Source of the DNA: Pseudomonas mediterranea CFBP 5447
GTDB lineage: Bacteria; Pseudomonadota; Gammaproteobacteria; Pseudomonadales; Pseudomonadaceae
Length of the DNA: 64,000 nucleotides
Assembly (NCBI RefSeq): GCF_000774145.1
Contig: NZ_KN322987.1
Coordinates: 1,360,871-1,424,870 of the forward strand
Direction: 5' to 3'
How positions within the stretch are numbered: the first letter of the stretch is position 1; each line of letters starts with the position of its first letter. The notes below the pieces were generated by a model, which saw only the letters and a program-made list of their open reading frames with translations, was not told where the DNA came from and ran no database searches. Of the stretch, positions 44,643-53,846 are shown piece by piece. The position numbers were made by a program, and so were the translations under genes.

Positions 44643-44652
44643 AGCGATCAAT

Positions 44653-45261
44653 ATGCTAAAGCTGACGCCACGCCAAGCAGAGATTCTGGCCTTCATCAAG
44701 CGCTGCCTCGAGGACAACGGCTATCCGCCGACCCGCGCGGAAATCGCTCAGGAACTGGGCTTCAAGTCGCCCAATGCGGCTGAAGAGCACCTCAAGGCAC
44801 TGGCCCGCAAGGGCGCGATTGAAATGACCCCGGGTGCTTCCCGCGGCATTCGCATTCCCGGCTTCGAAGCCAAGGCCGACGAAACCACCCTGCCGATCAT
44901 TGGCCGTGTGGCGGCGGGTGCTCCGATCCTCGCCCAGCAGCATGTCGAGGAGTCCTGCAACATCAACCCTGCCTTCTTCCATCCACGGGCCGACTACCTG
45001 CTTCGCGTACACGGCATGAGCATGAAGGACATCGGCATCTTCGACGGCGACCTGCTGGCGGTCCACACCACTCGCGAAGCCCGCAACGGCCAGATCGTGG
45101 TGGCGCGCATCGGCGATGAAGTCACCGTCAAGCGCTTCAAGCGCGATGGCAGCAAGGTCTGGCTGATTGCCGAGAACCCTGAATTCGCGCCCATCGAGGT
45201 GGACCTGCAAGAACAGGATCTCGTCATCGAAGGCTTGAGCGTCGGCGTCATCCGCCGCTAA
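44653..45261 (+). CDS. lexA: SOS repressor LexA
   Basis: A 202-residue repressor. The N-terminal winged helix (TPRQAEILAFIKRCLEDNGYPPTRAEIAQELG) binds SOS boxes. The RecA*-stimulated self-cleavage site is Ala88-Gly89 in GRVAAGAPI, and the catalytic dyad is Ser123 (HGMSMKD) and Lys160 (VTVKRF). Two boxes at 44608-44642 give autoregulation. sulA follows after 10 bp in one operon. A further predicted target is the radical SAM operon at 8.6-9.9 kb. Confidence 0.98.
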   Translation: MLKLTPRQAEILAFIKRCLEDNGYPPTRAEIAQELGFKSPNAAEEHLKALARKGAIEMTPGASRGIRIPGFEAKADETTLPIIGRVAAGAPILAQQHVEESCNINPAFFHPRADYLLRVHGMSMKDIGIFDGDLLAVHTTREARNGQIVVARIGDEVTVKRFKRDGSKVWLIAENPEFAPIEVDLQEQDLVIEGLSVGVIRR

Positions 45262-45271
45262 AGGAGGCTTT

Positions 45272-45745
45272 ATGCAGTTCCCTCACACACCACAGCACAC
45301 GCAACTTCCGTTGTTCGAGGCTTTCATGGCCCAGCCGCTGGTTCCAGTCCTGAAAGATGTGATTGAAGCGCCTTGGGGCGTCGAACCCGAGGCCTTCAGT
45401 GAACTGTCACTGCGTGGTGCAGCCGGGAACTGCCTGAATCTGCTGGCACCGATCCTGCGGGAACTGAGCCAGGACCAGGAAGCCCGCTGGTTGACGCTGA
45501 TCGCACCGCCAGCCAGTGTCACACAGGCCTGGTTGCGGGACGCGGGTCTTAATCGCGAGCGAATCCTGCTGCTGCAACCACGGGGCACCCAGAGCGCTCA
45601 ACAGCTGACTTGCGAAGCCTTGCGCCTGGGTCGCAGCCATACGGTGGTCAGCTGGCTCAACCCGTTGAGCTCAACGGCACGACAACAGTTGATCAGCGCC
45701 GCTCGTACCGGGGACGCACAGAGCCTTAACATTCGGTTGGGTTAA
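45272..45745 (+). CDS. sulA: SOS cell-division inhibitor SulA
   Basis: A 157-residue protein with the SulA/RecA-like fold that blocks FtsZ polymerisation after DNA damage. Recognised by ARWLTLIAPPASVTQAWLRDAGLNRERILLL and by its position 10 bp after lexA. A strong AAAGGAGG precedes the ATG by 5 nt. It is controlled by the LexA boxes upstream of lexA. Confidence 0.92.
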   Translation: MQFPHTPQHTQLPLFEAFMAQPLVPVLKDVIEAPWGVEPEAFSELSLRGAAGNCLNLLAPILRELSQDQEARWLTLIAPPASVTQAWLRDAGLNRERILLLQPRGTQSAQQLTCEALRLGRSHTVVSWLNPLSSTARQQLISAARTGDAQSLNIRLG

Positions 45746-45818
45746 GACAAACCCAGGGGCTTCTCCAGGACAGGGAAGCCAAGCAACAACACTACTTCAG
45801 GGAAACCGACAAACGGGA

Positions 45819-46058
45819 TCAATGCAGAACCCGCGGTCCCTCTTCTTCCTTGTTGTTGAATTCGCCTTCAACCAGGCGCCCTGCCATCTGGACACCCACG
45901 CTCAGCATCGCCTTGGCGACTTCGACGTGTTGGCCTTGCAGGAATGCCTTGGCATCTTCGGAGAAACTCAGAGTCACCAGGGAACCCTCGTCCTCAGCCC
46001 TGCGCAGCTCGATACGGCCATCAGGAAGTTCGACAATTTCTAGAAAGGACGTTGGCAT
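45819..46058 (-). CDS. Conserved hypothetical small protein
   Basis: A 79-residue soluble protein, N-terminal half beta-rich (PTSFLEIVELPDGRIELRRAE), C-terminal half helical (EVAKAMLSVGVQMAGRLVEGEFNNKEEE) with an acidic tail. No named family. A homologous gene occurs at this spot after sulA in other pseudomonads. The ATG at 46058 is preceded by a GGAG 11 nt away; the longer frame to 46139 is less likely. It converges on sulA and follows the DUF6586 gene on the same strand. Confidence 0.75.
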   Translation of the reverse strand: MPTSFLEIVELPDGRIELRRAEDEGSLVTLSFSEDAKAFLQGQHVEVAKAMLSVGVQMAGRLVEGEFNNKEEEGPRVLH

Positions 46059-46164
46059 AAAAGTCTGTTCTCCACGAAAGGCGAGGATTATATAGTCATC
46101 GGCCAGGCTTCGCTCGGGATCTTGACCAAGCGTTATCAATGAGGGGCTTGGGCTGAAAGAAAAC

Positions 46165-46689
46165 TCAGCACTCGTTCAACCCTTCACGGAAGCGCAAAGC
46201 CAGGCTCTTGAGGTTCTGACGCCAGCTTTCCAGCTCTTCCCGGCTGAGCTCTTGCTCGGGCTCTTCTTCATCCAGATTGACCGCTACGATCAACGGCTGG
46301 GTCACGTCCCCCTTGGGCTTGCGAGGGGCTCGTGGCGGCTGGAACAGCGCCGCATAGGCCGCCAGCAACTTGGCCAGCCAGGTTTCCGGGTTCTGAGCCA
46401 GCTCGATCATTTCAGCCAGCTCCGGGATCGCAATATCCTGAAGCACTTCCCGGGTCAGCAGCAGTTCGGCCCGTGGGGCGCTCGCCAGGGGCAGTCGATA
46501 GAAGCCGGCAATTTCATGGCACAAGCCCAGTAACGCACCGTACAGGTGAAACAGGGCCGACTCGCGTCCGGCCTGGAGCAGCGCCGGGGCGTTCATCGCA
46601 CGCCCATCCTCGGTCCTGGCGAGCGCTTCGAGCGACAGGCCGGCGAAGTAGATTTTCTGGTTGGTGCGGGTATAGAGCTCGTGGGCCAT
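46165..46689 (-). CDS. DUF6586-family protein
   Basis: A 174-residue, mostly helical cytoplasmic protein (YTRTNQKIYFAGLSLEALARTEDGRAMNAPALLQAGRESALFHLYGALLGLCHEIAGFYRLP at the N-terminus). It matches a Pseudomonas protein family of unknown function always next to topA. A Pro/Arg/Lys linker and a very acidic C-terminal stretch (LDEEEPEQELSREELESW) follow. The start at 46689 fits the conserved AHELYTRTNQK beginning. A REPIN separates it from topA. Confidence 0.75.
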   Translation of the reverse strand: MAHELYTRTNQKIYFAGLSLEALARTEDGRAMNAPALLQAGRESALFHLYGALLGLCHEIAGFYRLPLASAPRAELLLTREVLQDIAIPELAEMIELAQNPETWLAKLLAAYAALFQPPRAPRKPKGDVTQPLIVAVNLDEEEPEQELSREELESWRQNLKSLALRFREGLNEC

Positions 46690-46795
46690 GACGGCATTCT
46701 CCCAACGACATGAAAGCTTCACGCAAGGGCGACAGTGTCGTGGATCAACCAAGACCACTGCAAGCCAAATACAGTCTAAGGATCAAGCGATACCC

Positions 46796-46884
46796 TGTGG
46801 GAGCGAGCCTGCTCGCGATAGCGGCGCAACAATCAGCATCAATATTGCTGATTCACCGTTATCGCGAGCAGGCTCGCTCCCACA
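46796..46884. repeat. REPIN (two inverted REP sequences)
   Basis: REP copies at 46796-46820 and 46861-46884 in opposite orientation. The spacer contains its own dyad AATCAGCA/TGCTGATT. Confidence 0.88.
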
Positions 46885-46933
46885 GTTGTTTGCTTGACTG
46901 ATCGGCACAGGGGAAGCCCCCCTGCTCCATCAA

Positions 46934-49546
46934 TCAGCGCTTGTCTTCCACCGTCCATTTACCGCCGTCGTAGTACGCCTTCCAGCCCGTAGGCTTGCCG
47001 TCGACTTCGGTCTGCACGTATTGCTCCTTGGTCTTGCGGCTGTAGCGAATCACCGCCGGGCGGCCGTCCGGATCCTTCTGCGGTGCTTCGCAGAGGAAAT
47101 GGTACTTCGGATCGATCTCGTCCTTGTGCGGCAAGAGCTCCATCACCAAGGGTGCGCGGGTCTCGCGGTTTTTCGGGAACTGACTGGCCGCCAGGAACAG
47201 GCCGGACGCACCATCACGCAGGATGTAGGTGTCGTTGACCTTCTCGCACTTGAGCTCCGGCATTTTTACCGGGTCCATCTTCGGCGGCGCGGCGTCACCG
47301 CTCCTGAGCAGCTTGCGCGTGTTCTTGCAGGTCGGGTTGGTGCAGCCGAAGAACTTGCCGAAACGGCCGGTCTTGAGCTGCATCTCGCTGCCACACTTGT
47401 CGCATTCCAGGCTCGGCCCTTCGTAGCCTTTGATGCGATAGGTGCCCTCTTCGATCTCGTAGCCCGCGCAATCCGGGTTGTTACCGCAGATGTGCAGCTT
47501 GCGCTTTTCATCCAGCAGGTAGGCGTCCATCGCCGTGCTGCAGATCGGGCAGCGATGCTTGCCACGCAGCACCAGGGATTCGGACTCGCCCTCGTCGTCC
47601 GCGGCGATTTCATCGCCGGGCACCAGGTTGACCGTCGCCTTGCAGCGTTCCTTGGGCGGCAGGCTGTAGCCCGAGCACCCCAGGAAGACGCCAGTGGACG
47701 CGGTACGGATCTGCATCGGCCGACCGCAGGTCAGGCACGGAATGTCGGTCATCACCGGCTGGTTGGCCCGCATGCCACTGTCAGGGCTTTCGGCCACTTC
47801 GAGTTTTTTCTTGAAGTCGCCATAGAACTCGTCGAGGACGTTCTTCCAGTCCCGCTCACCCTGGGCCACATCGTCGAGATGCTCTTCCATGCCGGCGGTG
47901 AAGCCGTAGTCCATCAGGTTCGAGAAGCTTTCGGACAACCGCTCGGTCACGATGTCGCCCATCTTTTCCGAATAGAAGCGACGGTTGTGCAGCGCCACGT
48001 AGCCGCGATCCTGGATAGTCGAAATGATCGCCGCATAGGTCGAAGGACGACCGATGCCGCGTTTTTCCATTTCCTTGACCAGGCTGGCTTCCGAGTAACG
48101 AGCCGGCGGCTTGGTGAAATGCTGGGTCGGATCGAGCTTGATCAGCTTCATCACGTCGCCCTGGGCCATGTCCGGCAAGACGTCGTCGTCCCCAGGCTTG
48201 GTGATCTGCGGCATGACGCGGGTATAACCGTCGAATTTCAGGATACGGCCCTTGGCGCGCAGCTCGAAATCCCCGGCGCCGACACTGACGGTGGTGGACA
48301 GGTATTGCGCCGGCAGCATCTGGCAAGCCAGGAACTGGCGCCAGATCAGCTCGTAGAGACGCTCGGCATCGCGCTCCATGCCTGACAACTTGCTCGGCTC
48401 GGTGTTGGCATCGGAAGGACGAATCGCTTCGTGAGCCTCTTGTGCGCCTTCCTTGCTGCTGTAGACGTTCGGCGTGTCCGGCAGGTACTTCTTGCCGAAC
48501 TCGCTTTCTATATAAGTGCGCGCCATCGACACAGCATCGGCCGAGAGGTTGGTCGAGTCGGTACGCATATAGGTGATGTAGCCGGCTTCGTACAGACGCT
48601 GGGCCATCATCATGGTTTTCTTCACACCGAAGCCCAGGCGGTTGCTTGCGGCCTGCTGCAGTGTGGACGTGATGAACGGCGCCGATGGCTTGCTGCTGGT
48701 GGGCTTGTCCTCACGCTTGACGATGCTGTACGTGGAGGCTTTGAGTTTCTCCAGGGCCGCCATGGCCTGGGCTTCGTTCAGTGGCTTGAAGGCTTCGCCT
48801 TTTTCCCGGGCCACTTCGAAGCGCACGCTGGCGCCCTTGGCGGTGCCCAGGTCCGCGTGGACTTCCCAGTACTCTTCAGGGATGAACGCGCGGATCTCCC
48901 GCTCGCGTTCCACCACCAGCTTCACCGCCACCGACTGCACCCGTCCGGCGGACAGGCCACGGGCGATCTTGGCCCACAACAACGGCGAAACCATGTAGCC
49001 CACCACGCGATCGAGGAAACGACGCGCCTGCTGGGCATTGACCCGGTCGATGTCCAGCTCACCCGGCTCGGAAAACGCTTCCTGGATGGCCTTCTTGGTG
49101 ATTTCGTTGAACACCACGCGCTTGTAGCGGCTGTCATCGCCACCGATGGCTTCGCGCAGGTGCCAGGCAATGGCTTCCCCTTCGCGGTCCAAGTCCGTCG
49201 CGAGATAGATGGTGTCGGCATCTTTAGCGAGCCGACGCAGTTCTTCGATGACTTTTTCCTTGCCCGGGAGGATCTCGTACTTGGCTTTCCAGCCGTGTTC
49301 CGGATCGACCCCCATGCGTGAGACCAGTTGCTTGCGCGCCTTTTCCTTTGCCGACAGCGCCGGCGCTTCACCAGCAGCCGCCTTGCCGCGCTTGGCGGCT
49401 GGCTCCTTGCTGGCGCTAGCCGAACCGCTGGTGGGCAGGTCTCGGATATGGCCGATACTCGACTTCACCACGTATTGGTTGCCCAGATACTTGTTGATGG
49501 TCTTGGCCTTAGCCGGGGATTCCACAATGACCAGCGATTTGCCCAT
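46934..49546 (-). CDS. topA: DNA topoisomerase I
   Basis: An 870-residue type IA topoisomerase that relaxes negative supercoils. The Toprim domain is at the N-terminus (SLVIVESPAKAKTINKYLG; LATDLDREGEAIAWHL), with the active-site tyrosine in YITYMRTDSTNLSADAV. Multiple C-terminal zinc-ribbon repeats follow (CLTCGRPMQIR; CPICSTAMDAYLLDEKRKLHICGNNPDC; CDKCGSEMQLKTGRFGKFFGCTNPTC). A ~40-residue Ala/Lys-rich insert near residue 45 (SGSASASKEPAAKRGKAAAGEAP) is usual in Pseudomonas. TATATATAG ahead of the start suggests its -10. Confidence 0.97.
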   Translation of the reverse strand: MGKSLVIVESPAKAKTINKYLGNQYVVKSSIGHIRDLPTSGSASASKEPAAKRGKAAAGEAPALSAKEKARKQLVSRMGVDPEHGWKAKYEILPGKEKVIEELRRLAKDADTIYLATDLDREGEAIAWHLREAIGGDDSRYKRVVFNEITKKAIQEAFSEPGELDIDRVNAQQARRFLDRVVGYMVSPLLWAKIARGLSAGRVQSVAVKLVVEREREIRAFIPEEYWEVHADLGTAKGASVRFEVAREKGEAFKPLNEAQAMAALEKLKASTYSIVKREDKPTSSKPSAPFITSTLQQAASNRLGFGVKKTMMMAQRLYEAGYITYMRTDSTNLSADAVSMARTYIESEFGKKYLPDTPNVYSSKEGAQEAHEAIRPSDANTEPSKLSGMERDAERLYELIWRQFLACQMLPAQYLSTTVSVGAGDFELRAKGRILKFDGYTRVMPQITKPGDDDVLPDMAQGDVMKLIKLDPTQHFTKPPARYSEASLVKEMEKRGIGRPSTYAAIISTIQDRGYVALHNRRFYSEKMGDIVTERLSESFSNLMDYGFTAGMEEHLDDVAQGERDWKNVLDEFYGDFKKKLEVAESPDSGMRANQPVMTDIPCLTCGRPMQIRTASTGVFLGCSGYSLPPKERCKATVNLVPGDEIAADDEGESESLVLRGKHRCPICSTAMDAYLLDEKRKLHICGNNPDCAGYEIEEGTYRIKGYEGPSLECDKCGSEMQLKTGRFGKFFGCTNPTCKNTRKLLRSGDAAPPKMDPVKMPELKCEKVNDTYILRDGASGLFLAASQFPKNRETRAPLVMELLPHKDEIDPKYHFLCEAPQKDPDGRPAVIRYSRKTKEQYVQTEVDGKPTGWKAYYDGGKWTVEDKR

Positions 49547-49661
49547 GGATCAGAAAATTCCTGAATTCTAAAAAGTGAAAGGCGGTTGGCGCCTGACGCG
49601 GCACCGCTATATATAGTGGCTGCAAGGTGAGGTCAAGCACAGGGTTGCCCGCAAGTTGGCC

Positions 49662-49898
49662 TCAAGGCTTGGCGAAAATGCTCTCTTCGGCCTGCACCAA
49701 AGCAAAGCGCGGCACTTGTTCGCCGTCAACCTCGACGGACTCCTGGAACATGCTCAAGGGACGCACCCAAAAGCCGTAATCGCCATACAGGGCTTGATAG
49801 AAGACCACTTCTTCCTCGGTTTCGGAATGCCGCGCAATGCTGAACACGCGGTACTGCGGACCTTTGTAATGCTGGTAGAGCCCAGGTTGTATCGGCAT
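49662..49898 (-). CDS. DUF1653-domain protein
   Basis: A 78-residue protein consisting of one DUF1653 domain (GLYQHYKGPQYRVFSIARHSETEEEVVFYQALYGDYGFWVRPLSMFQESV), a small SH3-like fold of unknown function. It lies in the conserved place between topA and fadA, on the same strand, and downstream of the fad terminator, so it probably has its own promoter. Confidence 0.9.
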   Translation of the reverse strand: MPIQPGLYQHYKGPQYRVFSIARHSETEEEVVFYQALYGDYGFWVRPLSMFQESVEVDGEQVPRFALVQAEESIFAKP

Positions 49899-49956
49899 GC
49901 TTCGGCCCTCACTGAAATCTTTTCAAAATAAAAACAAAATTTTCTTTTAAACCCGG

Positions 49957-49986
49957 AAAAACAAAAACCGGGGCACTTGGCCCCGG
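49957..49986 (-). terminator. Terminator of fadBA operon
   Basis: Stem CCGGGGC/GCCCCGG with a 5-nt loop, 18 bp past the fadA stop. On the minus strand it is followed by GGTTTTTGTTTTT. Confidence 0.9.
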
Positions 49987-50004
49987 CTTCCATCGACGCA
50001 ACGC

Positions 50005-51180
50005 TTAGACGCGTTCGAAGACAGTGGCGATGCCCTGGCCGAGACCAATGCACATGGTGGACACGCCAAAAGTGCCGCCGTTCTGTTTCATGACGTTCAG
50101 CAACGTGCCGGAGATACGCGCACCGGAGCAACCGAACGGGTGACCCAGGGCGATCGCGCCGCCGTGCAGGTTAACCTTCTCGTTCATCTTGTCGAGCACT
50201 TTCAGATCTTTCAGCACAGGCAGGGCCTGCGCGGCGAACGCTTCGTTGAGCTCGAAGAAGTCGATATCGGCAATACTCAGGCCGGCACGCTTCAAGGCTT
50301 TCTGCGTAGCCGGTACAGGACCATAGCCCATGATCGCCGGGTCCACACCCGCCACGGCCATGGAACGGATCACCGCCATCGGCTGGATGCCCAGGTCCTG
50401 GGCACGCTGGGCCGACATCACGATCATGCACGAAGCGCCGTCGGTGATCTGCGACGAGGTACCGGCTGTCACAGTACCACCCTTGGGGTTGAAGGCAGGC
50501 TTGAGAGTCGCCAGGCTTTCCAGGGTGGTTTCCGGACGAATGGTTTCGTCGTAGTCGAACAGTTTCAGGAAACCGTTCTCGTCGTAACCCTGCATCGGGA
50601 TGATCTCATCCTTGAACTTGCCTTCCACGGTCGCCTTGTGGGCGAGTTGGTGGGAGCGCACGCCGAAGGCATCCTGCTGTTCGCGGGTGATGCCGTGCAT
50701 CTTGCCAAGCATTTCCGCGGTCAGGCCCATCATGCCCGAGGCTTTTGCCGCGTACAGCGACATGTGCGGGTTCGGATCGACGCCATGCATCATGCTCACG
50801 TGGCCCATGTGTTCGACACCGCCGACGACGAATACATCGCCGTTACCGGTCATGATCGCCTGGGCAGCGGTGTGCAGCGCGCTCATGGACGAACCGCACA
50901 GGCGGCTGACGGTCTGGCCGGCCGAGGTGTGAGGGATCTGGGTCATCAGCGAGGCCATGCGGGCGATGTTCCAGCCCTGCTCCAGGGTCTGGTTCACACA
51001 GCCCCAGATCACGTCCTCGACTTCGTTCGGGTCGACCTTGACGTTGCGTTCCAGCAGTTTGCTGATCAGGTGCGCCGACATGTCCTCGGCGCGGGTGTTG
51101 CGGTGCATGCCGCCCTTGGAGCGGCCCATCGGCGTACGACCGAAGTCGACAATCACGACGTCTCTAGGATTCAAGCTCAT
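50005..51180 (-). CDS. fadA: 3-ketoacyl-CoA thiolase FadA
   Basis: A 391-residue thiolase, beta-subunit of the fatty-acid oxidation complex. It performs the last step of the beta-oxidation cycle. The acylated cysteine is in VSRLCGSSMSALHTAAQ and the C-terminal GGAIALGHPFGCSGAR with a His/Cys pair completes the active site. The start at 51180 is preceded by fadB's end (30 bp gap), in one operon with it. Confidence 0.96.
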   Translation of the reverse strand: MSLNPRDVVIVDFGRTPMGRSKGGMHRNTRAEDMSAHLISKLLERNVKVDPNEVEDVIWGCVNQTLEQGWNIARMASLMTQIPHTSAGQTVSRLCGSSMSALHTAAQAIMTGNGDVFVVGGVEHMGHVSMMHGVDPNPHMSLYAAKASGMMGLTAEMLGKMHGITREQQDAFGVRSHQLAHKATVEGKFKDEIIPMQGYDENGFLKLFDYDETIRPETTLESLATLKPAFNPKGGTVTAGTSSQITDGASCMIVMSAQRAQDLGIQPMAVIRSMAVAGVDPAIMGYGPVPATQKALKRAGLSIADIDFFELNEAFAAQALPVLKDLKVLDKMNEKVNLHGGAIALGHPFGCSGARISGTLLNVMKQNGGTFGVSTMCIGLGQGIATVFERV

Positions 51181-51210
51181 AAATGTTCTCTCGCTCTAGT
51201 CGTTGGGCGC

Positions 51211-53358
51211 TTAACCGAAGAAGCTCTGGCCATTTTTGGCCATCTCACGCAGCTTCGCGGTGGGGTGGTACAGCGCGCCCAGATCAGCGTACTGGTCAGC
51301 CAGGGCAACGAACTCGGCCACACCGATCGAATCGATGTAGCGCAGCGCACCGCCACGGAATGGAGGGAAACCGATACCGTAGACCAGGCCCATGTCGGCT
51401 TCGGCGGCGGTCTCGACAATACCATCTTCCAGGCAACGCACGGTTTCGAGGCACAGCGGGATCATCATCCAGTTGATGATGTCTTCGTCGGTGACTTCGC
51501 GTTGCTCGTAGACGATCGGCTTGAGCACTTCCAGCACCGACGGATCGGCCACTTTCTTCTGCTTGCCGCGCTTGTCGGTCTCGTAGGCGTAGAAGCCCTT
51601 GCCGTTCTTCTGGCCCAGGCGCTTGGCTTCGTAGAGCACGTCGACAGCCGAACGACGGTCGTCCTTCATGCGGTCCGGGAAGCCCTCAGCCATGACGTCG
51701 CGGCCGTGGTGGCCGGTGTCGATACCGACCACGTCCATCAGGTAGGCCGGGCCCATCGGCCAGCCGAATTTTTCCATGATCTTGTCGATGCGCACGAAGT
51801 CCACGCCGGCGCTGACCAGCTTGGCGAAACCGCCGAAGTACGGGAACAGCACGCGGTTGACCAGGAAGCCCGGGCAGTCGTTGACGACGATCGGGTTCTT
51901 GCCCATTTTCTTGGCGTAGGCAACGGTGGTGGCAATGGCCAGTTCGCTGGACTTCTCGCCACGGATCACTTCCACCAGCGGCATCATGTGCACCGGGTTG
52001 AAGAAGTGCATGCCGACGAAGTTTTCCGGACGCTTGAGGGCCTTGGCCAGCAGCGAGATGGAAATGGTCGAGGTGTTCGACGCGAGGATCGTGTCCTCCT
52101 TGACCTTGTCTTCGACTTCAGCCAATACCGCTTGCTTGACCTTCGGGTTCTCGACGACCGCTTCGACCACCAGGTCGACATGGCCGAAATCGCCATAGGA
52201 CAGGGTCGGACGAATGCCGTTGAGCACTTCGGCCATCTTCGCCGCGGTCATGCGACCTTTGTCGACGCGACCCACCAGCAGCTTGGCAGCTTCGCCCAGC
52301 CCCTGTTCGATCCCGTGCTCATTGATGTCCTTCATCAGGATCGGCGTGCCTTTGGACGCCGACTGATAGGCGATACCGCCGCCCATGATGCCGGCGCCCA
52401 ACACGGCGGCCTGCTTCACGTCACGGGCGATTTCGTCGTAGGCCTTGGCCTTTTTCTTCAGCTCCTGGTCATTGAGGAACAGACCGATCAGGCTTTGGGC
52501 CGCCGAGGTCTTGGCCAGCTTGACGAAACCGGCGGCTTCGACTTCCAGGGCCTTGTCGCGACCGAAGTTCGCGGCTTTCTGGATGGTCTTGATCGCTTCG
52601 ACCGGCGCCGGGTAGTTCGGGCCCGCCTGACCGGCCACGAAACCCTTGGCGGTTTCGAAAGCCATCATCTGCTCGATGGCGTTGAGCTTGAGTTTTTCCA
52701 GCTTCGGCTGACGCTTGGCCTTGTAGTCGAACTCGCCGCTGATGGCGCGCTTGATCAATTCAACGGCCGCTTCCTGGAGCTTGGCAGGTTCGACCACGGC
52801 ATCCACGGCGCCGACTTTCAGCGCGTCTTCGGCACGGTTTTCCTTGCCGGCGGCAATCCACTCGATGGCGTTGTCGGCACCGATCAGGCGCGGCAGGCGC
52901 ACGGTACCGCCGAAGCCCGGGTAGATGCCCAGCTTGACTTCCGGCAGGCCGATCTTGGCGGCGGAAGACATGACGCGATAATCCGCTGCCAGGCACATTT
53001 CCAGGCCGCCACCCAGGGCGATGCCGTTGATGGCCGCGACGGTCGGTACGTTGAGATCTTCGAAGTCGCTGAAGATACGGTTGGCTTCGAGGTTGCCAGC
53101 GATCAGTTCGGCATCGGGCAGCTTGAAGTTGTCGACGAATTCGGTGATATCGGCACCGACGATGAAGACGTCCTTGCCGCTGCTGACGATCACACCCTTG
53201 ATCGAAGCGTCTGCCTTGATAGTGTCCACGGCCTGACGCAATTCATTCAGGGTTAGACGGTTGAACTTGTTGACGGACTCACCCTTGAGATCGAACTTCA
53301 GTTCGACGATGCCACTTTCAAGAGCCTTAACCGTGATGGCTTTACCTTCGTAAATCAT
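51211..53358 (-). CDS. fadB: Fatty oxidation complex alpha subunit FadB
   Basis: A 715-residue multifunctional enzyme. The N-terminal crotonase domain (~1-190) has enoyl-CoA hydratase and isomerase activity (FIVGADITEFVDNF; ALGGGLEMCLAADYRV). The 3-hydroxyacyl-CoA dehydrogenase domains (from ~310) have NAD motif LGAGIMGGGIAYQSA and VGMHFFNPVHMMPLVEVI. The ATG at 53358 has GGAGA upstream; the extension to 53463 has none. It is first in the fadBA operon. Regulation by PsrA is known in the genus, but no clean operator is visible upstream. Confidence 0.97.
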   Translation of the reverse strand: MIYEGKAITVKALESGIVELKFDLKGESVNKFNRLTLNELRQAVDTIKADASIKGVIVSSGKDVFIVGADITEFVDNFKLPDAELIAGNLEANRIFSDFEDLNVPTVAAINGIALGGGLEMCLAADYRVMSSAAKIGLPEVKLGIYPGFGGTVRLPRLIGADNAIEWIAAGKENRAEDALKVGAVDAVVEPAKLQEAAVELIKRAISGEFDYKAKRQPKLEKLKLNAIEQMMAFETAKGFVAGQAGPNYPAPVEAIKTIQKAANFGRDKALEVEAAGFVKLAKTSAAQSLIGLFLNDQELKKKAKAYDEIARDVKQAAVLGAGIMGGGIAYQSASKGTPILMKDINEHGIEQGLGEAAKLLVGRVDKGRMTAAKMAEVLNGIRPTLSYGDFGHVDLVVEAVVENPKVKQAVLAEVEDKVKEDTILASNTSTISISLLAKALKRPENFVGMHFFNPVHMMPLVEVIRGEKSSELAIATTVAYAKKMGKNPIVVNDCPGFLVNRVLFPYFGGFAKLVSAGVDFVRIDKIMEKFGWPMGPAYLMDVVGIDTGHHGRDVMAEGFPDRMKDDRRSAVDVLYEAKRLGQKNGKGFYAYETDKRGKQKKVADPSVLEVLKPIVYEQREVTDEDIINWMMIPLCLETVRCLEDGIVETAAEADMGLVYGIGFPPFRGGALRYIDSIGVAEFVALADQYADLGALYHPTAKLREMAKNGQSFFG

Positions 53359-53846
53359 CAACTGATCTCCACGATATGGAAGCTGAACAGTACACGTTGA
53401 ACGCTGACCACTGGTTCGGCATTGACGTTTACCGTCGATGCTACGCCAATCCGCCAGGCACACCCGTCAACGCGATAGTCGGGGTTCTATAGGAACGTTC
53501 GGAAAATACAAACGCTCAATTCATACGCCCGTTTGATTTGGGTACGTCACCTTCACGGAATTTCCGACAATTGTCAATCGCCCTAAACAAGGCCCTGGAT
53601 GCGACTTGACGGTCATTTCCGTCACCCTGCAGATCCGCAACACAACGCTGCATGTGCAGACATTCATAAGATCAATAATTAGAAAAGTCGCCCTAATTCC
53701 GGGCGCGATGGTTACAACCGGCTATGCTGGCGGATACGTTACTGAAGCGCTTGGCGCGAGGGCGTTGCGAACGAACGCCCGAATTGAATTGGTTTACGGC
53801 CTGCCTGGCCAACCCGCCCGATGCGACTGTCGGGCTTTTTTATGGG
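53359..53846. other. Gene-free region between fadB and hypothetical gene
   Basis: About 490 bp. The left part holds the fadB leader and promoter on the minus strand. The right part, from ~53750, holds a structured + strand segment ending in a terminator (separate entry). No reading frame here has a credible start. Confidence 0.6.
53755..53843 (+). ncRNA. Candidate small RNA with three hairpins and terminator
   Basis: Three consecutive hairpins: GGGCGTT/AACGCCC (53760-53780); GGTT-bulge-GGCC/GGCCAACC (53791-53814); and GCCCGA/TCGGGC (53816-53835), which is followed by TTTTTT and so is an intrinsic terminator for a rightward transcript. No gene ends here on the + strand; the flanking genes both run leftward. 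Promoter elements are not convincing (TATGCT at 53723-53728, no -35). Confidence 0.45.

Noticed and set aside
50140..53256. Very long rightward open frame (over 1000 codons) opposite fadA and fadB
   Set aside because: It is an antisense shadow created by GC-rich codon bias. The translation is His/Gln/Arg/Val-rich without any family motif, while fadA and fadB on the other strand have all catalytic motifs.
53509..53535. CAAAC...GTTTG dyad upstream of fadB as a PsrA operator
   Set aside because: The half-sites are separated by 17 bp, while PsrA sites have about 4; the sites at 44429-44455 show the proper spacing.
53752..53768. TTGGCGC...TTGC as a sigma-54 promoter for the candidate small RNA
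   Set aside because: The spacing between GG and GC is two bases too long for a -24/-12 promoter.
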